Assembly (NCBI RefSeq): GCF_000003815.2
Contig: NC_049979.1
Location: 26,915,559-26,979,558 of the forward strand
Direction of reading: 5' to 3'
DNA: 64,000 nt
DNA from: Branchiostoma floridae
Lineage: Eukaryota; Chordata; Leptocardii; Amphioxiformes; Branchiostomatidae
Positions 30,820-42,480 of this stretch are shown one piece after another. The notes beneath the pieces are model-generated. The model was not told the origin of the DNA and did no database searches. It saw only the letters and a program-made list of their open reading frames with translations. A program made the position numbers and the translations under genes. Numbering within the stretch: the first letter of the stretch is position 1; the number at the start of each line of letters is the position of its first letter.

Positions 30820-30965
30820 TTATATTTTAGATGATTGTATAGTGATTGCAATGTACCAACCTGTTTCGTCTTTACAACGCTGTAAAAAAAAACAGACTAG
30901 TGAAAGCTTTGTATATTCTAGATGATTGTATAGTGATTGCCATGTACCAACCTTTTTCTTTTCTC
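30820..30965. repeat. Short tandem duplication, about 92 bp
   Basis: 'agatgattgtatagtgattg' and 'catgtaccaacct' occur at about 30828 and 30920. Confidence 0.75.
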
Positions 30966-31046
30966 CAATGAAGATTATTAAAAAATAATTTTTACGATTC
31001 TTTTATTTGTAATCTACGACATATATGTGCTTGCTTGATTTTATTA

Positions 31047-32900
31047 GCATATGCATGCCCAGTTTGGCCTCCTGGTATCAATAAAGCCCAATCTAGAGCA
31101 ATGGATAAAAATTACAGAGAAGACCCCGTCATATGATTCTCGGTGCCAACTTTGTTAGCTACAGCATGGCTTTCAATAAATTGTAACTTCCATCTCTATG
31201 CTGCAGACGACAAGTTTGAGAATTAATTTCTTTGAAACAGCCAAAAAATCAATTCGCGCGTGGAAGTCATTCATATGATACAGAATTATGATCTTGACAT
31301 TGCCGTCTTTATACACTAGAATATGCATGCCCAGTTTGGCATCCTGATATCACTAATGCCCAATCTAGAGCGATAGATAAAAAATACAAAGAAGAACCCG
31401 TCATATGATTCTCGGTGCCAACTTTATTAACAACAACATGGCTTTGAATAAATTGTAACGTCCATCTCTATGCAACAGAGGACAAGTTCAGAAACTTATT
31501 TTTTTGAAACAGCCAAAAATCAATGTGCGTACGTGTGGATAGCATCCATATGATACAGAAATATGATCTTGACATTGCCGTCTTTATACACTAGAATATG
31601 CATGCCCAGTTTGGCATCCTGATATCACTAATGCCCAATCTAGAGCGATAGATAAAAAATACAAAGAAGAACCCGTCATATGATTCTCGGTGCCAACTTT
31701 GTTAGCTACAGCATGGCTTTCAATTAATTGTAACTTCCATCTATATGCAGCAGACGACAAGTTTGAAAACTTATTTCTTTGAAACAGCCAAAAATCAATG
31801 CGCGTACGTGTGGATAGCATCCATATGATACAGAAATATGATCTTGACATTGCCGTCTTTAATTTATACACTAGAATATGGATGCCCAGTTTGGCATCCT
31901 GATATCACTCATGCCCAATCTAGAGCGATAGATAAAAAATACAAAGAAGAACCCGTCATATGATTCTCGGTGCCAACTTTGTTAGCTACAGCATGGCTTT
32001 CAATAAATTGTAACTTCCATCTCTATGCAGCAGACGACAAGTTGAAAAACTTATTACTTTGAAACAGCAAAAATCAATGCGCGTGTGGATATCATCCATA
32101 TTATACAGTAATATGCTCTTGACATTGCCGTCTTTATACACTAGAATATGCGTGCCCAGTTTGGCATCCTGGTATTATTAATGCCCAATCTAAAGCGACA
32201 GATAAAAAATACAAAGAAGAACCCGTCATATGATTCTCGGTGCCAACTTTATTAACAACAACATGGCTTTCAATAAATTGTAACTTCCATCTCTATGCAA
32301 CAGACGACAAGTTTGAGAACTAATTTCTTGGAAACAGCCAAAAAATCAATTCGCGCGTGGAAGTCATTCATATGATACAGAAATATGATCTTGACATTGC
32401 CGTCTTTCTACACTAGAATATGCATGCCCAGTTCGGCATCCTGGTATTATTAATTCCCAATCTAGAGCGATAGATATAAAATACAAAGAAGAACCCGTCA
32501 TATAATTCTCGGTGCCAACTTTGTTAGCTACAGCATGGCTTTCAATTAATTGTAACTTCCATCTATATGCAGCAGACGACAAGTTTGAGAACTAATTTCT
32601 TTGAAACAGCCAAAAAATCAATGCGCGCGTGGATGGCATCCGTATGATACAGAAATATGATATTAACATTGCCGTCTTTATATATATTATCATACGAGAG
32701 AATATGCATGCCTAGTTTGGCATCCTGGTATCCCTAGCGCCCGATCTAGAGTGATATACAAAAAATATAAAAAAAGAGACCGACATATGATTCTCGATGG
32801 CAACTTTGATACCTACAGCATGGCGGGCTTTGAATTAATTGTCACCGCCATCTCTATGTAACAAACAACATGAACTTCTGGTATGTACTACTAAGTTACG
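31047..32900. repeat. 272-bp satellite, about 6.5 copies
   Basis: The marker ATGCATGCCCAGTTTGG and its variants occur at 31051, 31323, 31598, 31878, 32148, 32420 and 32703 (spacing 270-283). Each unit contains 'aatctagagcgatagata', 'gaagaacccgtcatatgatt', 'tacagcatggctttcaa' and 'gatcttgacattgccgtc'. The last copy is the most diverged. Open frames on the minus strand repeat with the unit and are artefacts. Confidence 0.95.
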
Positions 32901-33393
32901 TTCTTCTTGAGCTCCACTATTGTCTCGTCTCCGTTACAAAAATCTTAGGTCTAAATACCTACGCAATTCACATGTAGAACTAGATATATGTAGATTAAGC
33001 TTAGGGCACAACCCGCCGTACGTGCAATTTGTCCGTACATTTTTTGGGGAGGTCACGTCCGCCACATAATTCTGAAAACATTCAGGCAGCTGTACAGGGC
33101 AGTCGCGTCGCCCGTACTGGCACGTACTAGGTTGGGGTTGCGGTTGGGGGGGGGGGAGAATCCGCAGCCTGATGGCACACAAAGTTTTAGCTGCACGTTA
33201 AGTTCTACGGCATGTTTGCGTGCTCTCAAATCCGTCGGATTCCCTACGAGTTCGTACGGAGGCGGTACTTACCGCTTCGCAAGTATTTGCACGTACGACG
33301 GGTTAACCCCATTTGCTTTACCCTGCCTTATGTTATCAACGGCAAAGACCTTGGCTGCCTGTAATGTCCATAATAATAACCAACACAAATGAA

Positions 33394-33601
33394 CAAGTTA
33401 AGTTGTGGATGTATCTTCATGATGAACCACTATCCGGCAGCTCAAGTGATAAATTATGCCTTCTATCTGGTGTTCCGGCGTGTTGGACATGCCGCTATCG
33501 CCCCACACCTTAATATGGTCCGTAGCTCTGTGATCGATCTTTTATCTCCTCATTAAAATAACATTAGGCCACAGCAAGTGAATTTTAGATCTGTGGATGG
33601 C
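33394..33601. repeat. Duplicated 210-bp segment, copy 1
   Basis: Near-identical to 35866-36081: 'ttgtggatgtatctt', 'gctcaagtgataaattatgc', 'cgccccacaccttaatatgg', 'gctctgtgatcgatctttta'. It runs directly into 'aggccacagcaagtgaattt' / 'ggatggcatcaatgctctca'. Confidence 0.9.
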
Positions 33602-33839
33602 ATCAATGCTCTCATTTACAGCCGAAGGAATAAATGAACAAATAAATTACATCCCCTGAATTTTTTATGGTGTATATTATTATTTGCTTTTAGTTTGCTT
33701 CTAACTGTAACGCATACTGCATCTTAGCCAATAAAGGTTTCGTCTTTGATACTTGAATAAACTATTCGTTCAATCATACACGAATAAACATTTCGATACG
33801 TTACATATTAAAGTTACATAAAAAGAAGTGAATTTTAGC

Positions 33840-34101
33840 AAAAAAATCTTAAAAACCCATTATTTACATCAAAATCAGTGATTTCTGTAATATATGGCTT
33901 TCAGAAACACGTTGCCACGGCAACACGAAAAATCATAAACGTCCTTTTTTGTAAATTGTTGCAAACAATATTATAGGAAAATTCACCAAGTTTGGTCGCC
34001 TACCACAAGCCGTTTGAGATTTATACGGCGTCAAAGATGGCGTAGGCACTTTACCCCCCACCCTAGCTTCCCCCCCCCCCCCCTCGTCCGAATTGGGTTA
34101 A
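33840..34101 (-). mobile_element. RFX-motif MITE family, fragment
   Basis: Read on the minus strand from a terminal TTAA at 34098-34101: TTAACCCAATTCGGACGAGG, a G run, 'gcctacgccatctttgacgc', then an X-box with one change (GTTGCCACGGCAAC on plus, 33911-33924). Matches the left part of 27221-28147. The other end was not found. Confidence 0.7.
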
Positions 34102-34743
34102 GAGTTACGAGTACTGCTCTGGAAAAAGCGTCCTCGTCCTATTTTGACAGTCTCTTCAGCACACAAATCAGTAGTTTTGAAGTAACATAGTAAATGGCGG
34201 GATTTTAACTAAATACTCTACCCCGTTTAGATGGATGGAGATCGTACACGAGGTTAAAGACAAACTAGTCTCATAGCTTTTATGGGGGCATGCAATGGGT
34301 TGTTATGCACTATATCTAGGGGCACTGTATTGGAAGGTGGATCCCAACCCTCTCGTCAATTGGCTATCTATACACCTGGTTGGAGTTAGGAAAGTAGTGT
34401 CAAGTGCCTTCCAAAGGGAACAAGATCGTTAGCATGACGGAATGTGAACCCTTGACGTCTGAAGTCTTGGCCAAATACACTACGGTTAGATATTTTGTAA
34501 TTTGCTCGTCGTTCAGTTGATCAGAAGTTATCCAAAATTGATACATTTCTTTTAGATTTTTGTTTCATGTTTAAATTTTTTTATTGCTTTGGTACTTTAC
34601 TACCATGTGCGAATGTATATTATATACGATGGTGCATCAATATATTGTACGTGTTGTGCGAAAAGTGAGCACGGGGTATGGCTATACCGCTACTCCATCA
34701 TGCCCTCTCACGGTATAGAAAAGGGAAATAAGTTCCAAATCGG

Positions 34744-34940
34744 CCCCATACTGTCATAAGATAACGTTGATGCATGATTATAATTCGTGAAAGAATGACT
34801 GAACACCAAAAGTGAGGCATAAGTAAGCACGAAGCAGGGCTACACTACACCATGTCCGTGCGTAATCAAGGCTCTCGCGTATGATATATAAGAACACATA
34901 AGAGACCCCATACTGTCATGAAATAATGTTGATGCATGTT
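34744..34940. repeat. Tandem duplication, about 162 bp
   Basis: 'ccccatactgtcataagata' then 'gttgatgcatg' at 34744 recurs in variant form at 34906. Confidence 0.7.
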
Positions 34941-35681
34941 CAAAAGCCGTGATGGAGTAAGGCAGCCGACCCAATCTACGTTACAAACACAATCAGATGA
35001 ACAGATTCGTTCTGACACGATTTTCGCTACTGTTTGAAGGTTAATCAATAAGTTCCAAGCCTCATCAATAAAATAACGCCGAACGAAATTCGTGTCATTA
35101 TGATCATCACTTTGCAGACGATACCCGGTAAACTTGAGTGCAGGTTATTATTGGACTGAGCAGAGCACTTAGGACTAAAGTTTGTAGCCTTTTACATCTT
35201 AACTGATATTTTGTCAGCAAAGTATACGTCTGACACAAACATACAGTATTCTATGAGAGGTGTAATTGTATGTATGTGTTGGCACCCAATATCAGCTAGG
35301 CGGCCTGGGTTTGACATGTATTGCATCGTCTGCAATCTCAATAGATTAAATTGAATAAGAGATAACTATAAATCTCTTTTACACTCTGTATCATGGTTTG
35401 ACTCGTGTGGTTTTCTTACATTCACAAAAATGTTACGAGTCGTGCTATATACCAAAGAGTGATTGCGGACACGTGCATAATTTGAGTAGTTGTTGATTGA
35501 TATTCATAATTTTCAGCAGATTGGTAGGTGTCGGTGAGACAAAGGTCAAGTTTAATGATGTGCATCGTAGCTACATCCTATAGCGCTGCAGTGCGACGTG
35601 TATAGATATGCGTTTATTGGTAAAGACATAACAAGCTGTGGATGTATTGAACTATAAACTGTGATATCTAATGCAAATATT

Positions 35682-35812
35682 GGACTCACCCAAATTTTCG
35701 ACTGAACAGCACCAGTCTTTGTCAAGGAATGAACAATCCACTGCTGTCGTAACGCCACGTTATGCAGATATGTGACTTAGTGCTGTTCACTTTGGGTGAG
35801 TCCCATTTTTGT
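35682..35812. repeat. Foldback with TGGACTCACCCA ends
   Basis: TTGGACTCACCCAAA (35682) is inverted in TTTGGGTGAGTCCCA (35798). Inner arms 'gaacagcacc' / 'gtgctgttcac'. A single such end (GGGTGAGTCCAC) is at about 21326. Confidence 0.6.
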
Positions 35813-35865
35813 GTTGGATATTACAGTTTAACTAGTTCAATAATGGCAACCACACATGAACTTTC

Positions 35866-36081
35866 AGTTAAGCTGTGGATGTATCTTAATGATGAACCCC
35901 TATCCGACAGCTCAAGTGATAAATTATGCCTTCTGGTGTTCCGGCGTGTCAGACATGCCGCTATCGCCCCACACCTTAATATGGTCCATAGCTCTGTGAT
36001 CGATCTTTTATCTCCTCATTAGAATGACATTAGGCCACAGCAAGTCAATTCTAGATCTGTGGATGGCATCAATGCTCTCAT
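35866..36081. repeat. Duplicated 210-bp segment, copy 2
   Basis: Direct-orientation copy of 33394-33601 with a few substitutions and an 8-bp deletion near 'ccttctggtgttcc'. Confidence 0.9.
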
Positions 36082-36526
36082 TAACCTCAGCCTGATTTCG
36101 AAGAAAAGAAATTTTGTTTCCCACTGGAGATGTGTTTCAACATGCCAAATTTACAAGAAAGGAAAAGATGCAGCTGGATTTGTAGAAGCGACTCTAGTGC
36201 GGTACTGAGTATAGTCGCAAAATTGCCAACTTGCTAAGTCTAATATGAATTTTAGCCAACTTGGTAAATGCTGTCATGACTCGTGTCACTTTGTGCACTT
36301 CTTCAAGATAGGCATAAAGTACTTGTAAGTTGTGACACAAATTCGTTTCAGTTTAACGTTTATAGTCCCCATTAAAAATGTCAAACACCTTGTTTCTTGC
36401 CAATGCTGTTTTTTTTTTAATTTCTTTCACGCTCTTACATTGGATTTCGAGTATATGTGATCCGACCAATTTTCTTGCTGTGGTCTAGGAACTACGTAAC
36501 ATTTTGTTGCAGCGTTTCAGTTCCGC

Positions 36527-36883
36527 TTGATCAGTCAAATATGTGTGATACATGACATCACGCCTACACCCTACCTGATTGATATGCACACGACTCCTAA
36601 TGATACTTTGTCATTGTCTCCTACTTGGTGGAGCAAATGTTGTTTCACCCTTAAGAAACTTTTGAAGGTTATATCTTATGATCGTTTGATAGATCCCATA
36701 AGCTCTAACACGTATTATAGCGGTGACGTCGAATACTCTGTGCGTCAAAAAGAACACCCCTGTTACCGTTGTGTGATAGCCGCCAGTCATTTAATAAGAT
36801 ATAGAGCTCTGTGTTGTTTAGTTTTAGATAGAAATGACACAGTGAGTACGCCTGTGCCTCTGAGGTTCCAAAATTACATTTAG
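36527..36883 (+). other. Unassigned open frame (118 codons)
   Basis: Open to a TAG at 36881-36883, from a TTG, with a first Met later. The translation contains no domain I recognise, base composition does not differ from its surroundings, and no splice signals stand out. Probably chance. Confidence 0.15.
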
Positions 36884-37332
36884 TACCAGCGTTCTATTAT
36901 TTAGGTTATTCTCTTAAGTATTAAGGATATTCCCAAGTTCAGAAAGTCAGATCATATATCAGGTAACTTAAATTTTTACACCAAATGAAATCTAATTACT
37001 GAATGAATGACAAGTAAATTCATAGACTATGGATTGGCCTAGCAGTTTCTTGCGTTGTGCCGGCAAGGACACACACTAACAGGCAAAAAAAGGTACCCAA
37101 AACATATCATTTTCAATGATTATAACAACAACATTAATAATAATAATGATAAAACGTCTGCATCAGTGCAAGAGGCGCTGTGTCTTCAAGGTCACTTTAA
37201 GTGAAATTTTAAATTACAAGATGCGGTTTATCATTGTCTGACAGATTGTTAAGATTGATAATTGAACAATATAGTCTTCAACTGAAACCTCAGCTCAGTT
37301 TAGCTGCCAGCCTAGCAAAAGACTGAGACAAC

Positions 37333-37668
37333 ATGGCTGCAGACAGAAACTGTTGCAAGACTCCAGACAGCTCCAACAGTGGCTACTTGAGAAAAGAGCT
37401 CGAGGGGGGGGGGGGGCGGAAAGGTGCAGCTGCCCAGTCACCTGTGACCCACACAGCGCTTTACATGCCAATCCTTCAGCAAAACGTACAGGTCAAGGAT
37501 TTATCTGTGCAGCCATACAAGAGCCTGCAGAAAAGGACCAGCGGCCCACTGATCTTCGGAAGCAAAGAGGCATCCATCATCATAACACACACTACCAGAA
37601 GTGACTCGGAAAGGAATACATACATAAATATATCCCCACAGGAATATATGTACTTTGAGGGGATTTAA
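37333..37668 (+). other. Unassigned open frame with a homopolymer G tract
   Basis: ATG at 37333 (ACATGG context) opens 111 codons, and a second frame is open over the same bases (37353-37604). A run of about 12 G at 37405 would shift between them. The region (CAGACAGAAACTG, CTCCAGACAGCTCC, GAAGCAAAGAGGCATCC) looks like an eroded coding or retroposon fragment, but I cannot name it. Confidence 0.2.
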
Positions 37669-38477
37669 AACTTCATTTCAACACACACATCCCTTCCCTT
37701 TTTGCACAAGTCAAGCAATGGGTAGTACGTGCATGTCAAAGAGATAAGTTTCAGCAAGGACACATCCCTAAGCCAAGATGTTGCCCTGAACATAAATTAA
37801 ACATGGAGATTTAGATGTCAAAGTCAGCCGTAGGGCGACATTGACATTGTCGCACAACCTTCATCAAGATTTTCCGTAATCCAACTTGCATTTGTTATGG
37901 CTAGCGGGTAGGATTACTATTAAACATACATGTTCAACACTATTCACCAGGGATTGACTTGATGCCCTCATGGCCATGTTTGGTGACAGTATCGATCAAT
38001 GATGCATGTCGGGAGGGCAGCAACTGTTATCTTTTAAAAATGCCTGCAGATATACGAAATTCGAATCGTCCCAAGGTGAGTCTTAATCAGTCGTAAATGT
38101 GCCATGGGAGTGAAAGTATAATCTTTGATTTGCAAGTTTTTTTGGGTTATTAATCATTCTGGATCAAAGTTGACGTGTAATCTGAAGATGTTCCAGAGGC
38201 ACGATCAAAGCTTGGCTGTACTTTCCGACAAAAAAATAGGACACATTTTTGACCGCCCAACTCAACTCTGTCAAGAATGGGGTCGAGCAAACATGGCTTT
38301 TTTGTCGGAAATTACAGTTAATTTTTTTCTCCAGATTGAGCAGATTTGTTTATAAAAGTCACTATACTTTATGCAAAATGTTCAATATTGGCAACACGTT
38401 CTCTGTTGAAGTTAACGCAATATGACGGCTAATACACTGCGGTTTCTAGAATCGCATACGACTTTTTAGAATGCGTA

Positions 38478-38652
38478 GTCCAGTAGTCAGCACCAGTGCT
38501 CCTGGAACTAGAACCCGCGAGTTCGATTCTGGAGGTGTCACTCATTTTACGTATACATGCACGCTACTGGAAAGGGTCGCAGTCCTTGAGGTTGGGACGT
38601 ATAGCCGTGGTTTACTCATGATACTTGTCGAAAGAGCTAGGTGAATCTCCCG
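38478..38652 (+). mobile_element. tRNA-derived SINE copy
   Basis: B-box-like GAGTTCGATTCTGG (about 38519-38532) preceded by tRNA-like sequence. The tail 'ttgggacgtatagccgtgg', 'cttgtcgaaagagctaggtg' parallels the tail at 8515-8576. Confidence 0.65.
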
Positions 38653-38694
38653 GCAAAAAATCCTGTAAAAAGCCTATAGTGACTTTTTTTTCTC

Positions 38695-38936
38695 TTAGTC
38701 TCTACCAGACTCCGGGTCGACGTCCCTAGAAAAACCGTAGAAATAGAACAAATAGAGGAGTAAGAATAGTCTCTACCAGACTCCGGGTCGACGTCGCTGG
38801 AAAAACCGTACAAATGGAACAAATAGAGGAGTAAGCCGGCCAGAAAAGTATAGCCGTCTTGGGAACAGCGCTAGTCCATTTCTACGGTTTTTACAGCGAG
38901 CCAGAGTCTGGTAAAGACTAGTCTTCTTTGTCAAGG
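38695..38936. repeat. Direct duplication plus inverted copy (foldback)
   Basis: A unit of about 73 bp ('agtctctaccagactccggg', 'aaaaaccgta', 'gaacaaatagaggagtaag') occurs at 38697 and 38770. An inverted copy follows (38873-38925: 'ccatttctacggtttttaca', 'gagtctggtaaagact'). Confidence 0.85.
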
Positions 38937-38945
38937 CAAGTGGAT

Positions 38946-39166
38946 GAACAGCTCTTTGGAGAGCTGAACTGGCCAGTAATATATCAGTTTTACTTTCATA
39001 GTAACGCCATTGCATGGATCAGATATTATCCAAACGGCCTTCTTACCTTTCCGCAGACGTAAGACAAGTCAGATTACGTGACGCCGGTTCTATCCCGTGG
39101 TAGCCTTTCTAAATCGGTTTATGTAACTCTAGTGACGTAGGTGTTACTCTTTCCTCTTGTCATTCA
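38946..39166 (+). promoter_or_regulatory. Opsin-linked non-coding block, copy 2 (candidate promoter/enhancer)
   Basis: Homologue of 8847-9066, located about 2 kb before the opsin 2 coding exon. Shared order: 'gctctt...gagct-aactgg', TTTTACTT, 'catggatcaga', ATTATCCAAACGG, CTTCTTA, 'acgtaagac', CAGATTACGTGACG, TAGCCTTT, 'gtaact', TGACGTA. AGATTA lies at 39071-39076, CRE-like TGACGTAG at 39133-39140. An 11-bp stretch of copy 1 is missing after AACGG. If this is the promoter, opsin 2 should have a 5' UTR intron between about 39.2 and 40.7-41.1 kb (inference). Confidence 0.6.
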
Positions 39167-39409
39167 GTCTTGGGCCTTGGAGAGCGATATCTTTGGCGCC
39201 GTCGGAAAAAGCCCGTCTTTAGCGCTTGGTATACCGAAGATTTGTTTTTAATCCGGTAATGTGCCCTAACTTACCGGTGGTATATTTCTGGTAAAGTACC
39301 TTTTAGAGTGTATTTCGTTGGGAGTATGTGAACAATGTACTTAATCGCTTATGTAGGTCACATGTTAGCTACTACACTATCTAAAAGGTAAACATAGCAA
39401 TAACATAAC

Positions 39410-39600
39410 ATATGAAATCATCATCCGGGCGTGCTGGTTGCACGGATGGACATGACTCTCTTCCTCCATCCTTCCCTATCCTCCGTAGCCTTGGGCAGAT
39501 CTTCAGCCGAGCAGCCAGAATCATCACAAATTTGATGTACATATGTTTTGCGTGGTCTACCTTCTGCTTTCATGACCATGTTTGGGTGTCCACAGCAGAA
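39410..39600 (-). mobile_element. 3' fragment of a LINE (reverse-transcriptase ORF C-terminus)
   Basis: The minus strand reads EGRPRKTYVHQICDDSG, then AEDLPKATEDREGWRKRVM and RATSTPG. This is the 'GRPRKTW..., ...A.DR..W' tail found at the C-terminus of RTE-like and related non-LTR retrotransposons (family knowledge). The 5' part, including the polymerase, is absent. Confidence 0.65.
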
Positions 39601-40679
39601 CGTCACTAATGATGAAATCTTAAACATTAATCAAATCTTATGGATGATATCCTCTGCAGACTCCAAATTAACTATAACGACAGGTAAAAAAAGCAAGATA
39701 TCTCTTTTTTTTTCAAAAAGACACTTTGAATGTTGTAACAAAAATTATAGCGACAAAATATGGTACAATATGTCGCAGCCAACAAGTCTTCTATTTCTGT
39801 ATTTAAGAGATGCACAAAGTGACACTAGTGTGGTAGACTGGTATCACTTACCGAGTCGGCAACTACAGTCAACGTTACCACATTGGTGTCACTTTTACTA
39901 CCGAGGTAAGAAAATAAGTTTTACTAGTATAAGTTCCATACGAGAAATCAAGGCTACCACACGGTATATTTTAGTATTTTCTCATCATGTTACCATCTCC
40001 TTTCCCAAAAATCAGGCAAAAATTAATGTGCGCGCTAGTGACATATATAAAATGTACTCGCTGTGGCCTATCAAGTTGTGTCGTTTTTGTGCTGTTCTTA
40101 TTTCAATCAATAACGGTGTTATGCATAAAGATTGATGAAAATATAAAAGTTGATGTATGATAGCCAAGTCGATCGGATTGCCGTCATAGACGACCTTCGT
40201 TCTTCAACACTCCCCGCGTCCTACAAACGTTATTTCCTCTGCTATTCCATTCCATCCGACCTCGACATTGTAGAAACACATGCATTGCATTATTAGGAAA
40301 GCTCCCTTTGGTACTCCGTTGTATTTGTTTATAATCCGGCAACGCGCCTTGCTAACCGGTAGAATCTCTCCCGGTAAATGTATATTCTAGAGCCTCGTGT
40401 GTTCATGTAAACATTGTGTACACAGAATTACATACGTCCAGCCGAAAGCTGCGTTGCCGATGGCAATTGAGCCACCTACTTAGCACGAAAGTTCATCTGT
40501 GTTGGTAAATGACATTATAGATAAACTAAACTTTACCTTACCAACACCAGAATTGATTGGGGCTTACCCCAAATTTTAAGCCACCTTCTTATCGATTTAG
40601 AATGCAAATATAATAAGAGACGTCGCATTAAGATAGTAATGTTACTTGGGTTGTTCCAAAATTATTTTGGGTGGGTAAA

Positions 40680-41117
40680 GATCATATTTTTTTCTTAGTC
40701 TATATTCCAGCGCTCAACAATCAGAAACACAAACACCCCTGTGGATCAGAATGGTACGTACCGTGTGGTGAGCAACTTAAATAGGGCGGGCTACTGCGAT
40801 TTCAATAGCTGCTGCTGCAGTTTGTATCAGTAGGTACGAGTACATGGTTCTTTCCACATCCGTCCACTCACGCTGCTACTACAGTAACGGTGAGTTCTTA
40901 ACAGCCTGTAAGCCGAAGCTCTGCTATAGCAGCTTTTGTTTAATCCCTGCAAAAGAACTGTGTAGCAACAGCCGTGACTATACGCTCTGTGTCCGAACAG
41001 CGCATTTCTAATAGCAGATGGTGGGAAGGAGAGCTCCCAGCGTTATCTACCAGCCGTGAAAATATTGTCTCAGACGCGGTGATCGCAAAGGCTCAAGCCT
41101 GGACTCCAGAAACAGTT
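40680..41117 (+). promoter_or_regulatory. Probable 5' UTR/promoter region of opsin 2
   Basis: A polypyrimidine stretch and AG ('ttttttcttagtctatattccag', ending about 40707) could be a 3' splice site for a 5' UTR exon. Alternatively, 'aacttaaatagggcggg' (about 40773) could act as a TATA-like element for a nearby start site. The coding frame stays open upstream of the ATG to about 40974 without another Met. Confidence 0.3.
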
Positions 41118-41487
41118 ATGTTAGGTATGCATAACGTCATGAACGCTACAGACTATGACAACAACAACGCAACGTTTGCTGCCTGGAACTTTCAAAGGAA
41201 CGGCACAACTGAAGAAGAGGTTGAATTCTCAGGGTTCGACACCGTGGCTGTTGTCATCGCCGCCATCGGTATTGCAGGGTTCCTGAGCAATGGCGCGGTG
41301 GTTTTGCTGTTCCTGAAGTTCCGGCAGCTGCGCACTCCCTTCAACATGCTGCTGCTGAACATGTCCGTGGCCGACCTGCTGGTGTCCGTGTGCGGCAACA
41401 CGCTGTCCTTCGCCTCCGCCGTCCGTCACCGCTGGCTGTGGGGCAGGCCCGGCTGTGTATGGTACGGGTTCGCCAATCACCTCTTTG
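41118..41487 (+). CDS. Second ciliary-type opsin, exon 1 only (N-terminus to TM3), partial
   Basis: 123 codons plus one base of a Gly, ending in donor TTTG|GTAAGT with the same phase as opsin 1 exon 2. Seen: an extracellular tail with N-X-T sequons at N9, N17 and N28; TM1 (VAVVIAAIGIAGFLSNGAVVLLFL); TM2 LNMSVAD; Cys113 for the disulfide; Tyr116 at the bovine-113 position; FANHLFG. TM1 is in the same exon as TM2, whereas opsin 1 has an intron there. From 41322 on, the DNA is about 97% identical to opsin 1 until the last codons. No exons for TM3-TM7 were found between 41488 and 64000, so the gene is truncated, has a very long intron, or is rearranged. ATG 41118 is the first in frame; 41127 and 41139 are alternatives. 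Confidence 0.8.
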
Positions 41488-41615
41488 GTAAGTTTTCTTC
41501 TATTACTACTAAAAGATAGATAGTAGATAGCTACCCTTCTCTTAATTTTATATTTCTTGTACCTTCCAATATACGGGTTCGCCAATCACCTTTTTGGTAA
41601 GTTTTCTTTCTTACA
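41463..41615 (+). repeat. Tandem duplication of the opsin 2 exon end and splice donor
   Basis: TACGGGTTCGCCAATCACCT-CTTTGGTAAG at 41463 recurs at 41572 (with TTTTTGG), 109 bp downstream, creating a second copy of the 5' splice site (GT at 41488 and 41597). The unit's second half ('ttttatatttcttgtacctt') recurs at about 41890, after the MITE at 41626-41843, which therefore inserted into the second copy. Confidence 0.92.
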
Positions 41616-41625
41616 ATTAACGCCA

Positions 41626-41843
41626 CTTCACCTTTATCCGTGGAGTAACCTATATCCGCTTTCCAAAAAAATACAAAGGATATCTAGCTAGTAACATTGG
41701 GGATATCAAGTCGAAGGATGCTTTCAAACTGCAATATTTTGAAAATATCACAATATGAAACCACCTTCTGCCGTTAGGATATCTCCAATACCCCCTTTTT
41801 AAAACAACGGATATAGGTTAGCCCACGTATGAAGGTGAACCAG
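41626..41843. mobile_element. CACCTTTATCC/CGGATATAGG-family MITE copy
   Basis: 'cttcacctttatccg', 'gtaacctatatccg' on the left; 'aacaacggatataggtta', 'gaaggtgaaccag' on the right. Confidence 0.82.
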
Positions 41844-42109
41844 CGTTACACAAATGGATAGCTGCGCGCATCTCTTAATGTTGAGAATTTTATATTTCTT
41901 GTAACCTCCCAATGAATTCATAATCATCCAGTGGAATGCAAAATTTTTATCATAACTGAAAGTCGAGAAGAAATCGAACTTCTATTCTAGATAGATTCTA
42001 GATTCTAAAAGTGCCAAAAAACACCTACGGATTTGGTGTTGCCAGTGTGTCGACATCTGCACACTTACCACTGAGACCCGTGAATTTTTTATTTATTTTT
42101 TATTTTTAT

Positions 42110-42225
42110 TCTAGATAAGATCTATGATGCTTTTACATGTATGTTTCGTCTTTGTTGTGTGTGACCTGGGCGTAGCTCGCCTGGGAATAAGAACGCACAG
42201 TAAGGGTATTCATTCTTTATCGATC
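42110..42225 (+). mobile_element. LINE 3' UTR fragment
   Basis: 'gtgacctgggcgtagctcgcctgg' then 'cagtaagggtattcattc' resembles 61008-61065 ('gtgacctgtacttagctcgg', 'caataaaggtcttcattc'). Confidence 0.4.
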
Positions 42226-42480
42226 ATACTTTACGTGCGATGTCTGAGCCGAGTCGTTGCTCTTCCTATTTTCATTCATAACCAACGGTCAGCTCGTAAC
42301 AAAATGCGGAGACCATTACAGTAAAATACGGCTTACAACAGCAATTTCGTTTTCTCAGTAAGTCAGAAACATCGTGAGGCAAGCTTGCTGACTGAACCAG
42401 TGATAGAAGAAAAGACACGAAGGGCTACTCGGGAATAATCGTTATCTATACATATGTACAATTTTCGACATGGGAAATAC

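Noticed and set aside
31584-32582. Repeated minus-strand frame (SSAAYRWKLQLIESHAV)
   Set aside because: Recurs with the 272-bp satellite unit, so it reflects the repeat and not a protein family.
39548-40135. 195-codon plus-strand open frame
   Set aside because: Starts antisense to a LINE fragment, then runs through AT-rich repeat-like DNA with no recognisable domain.
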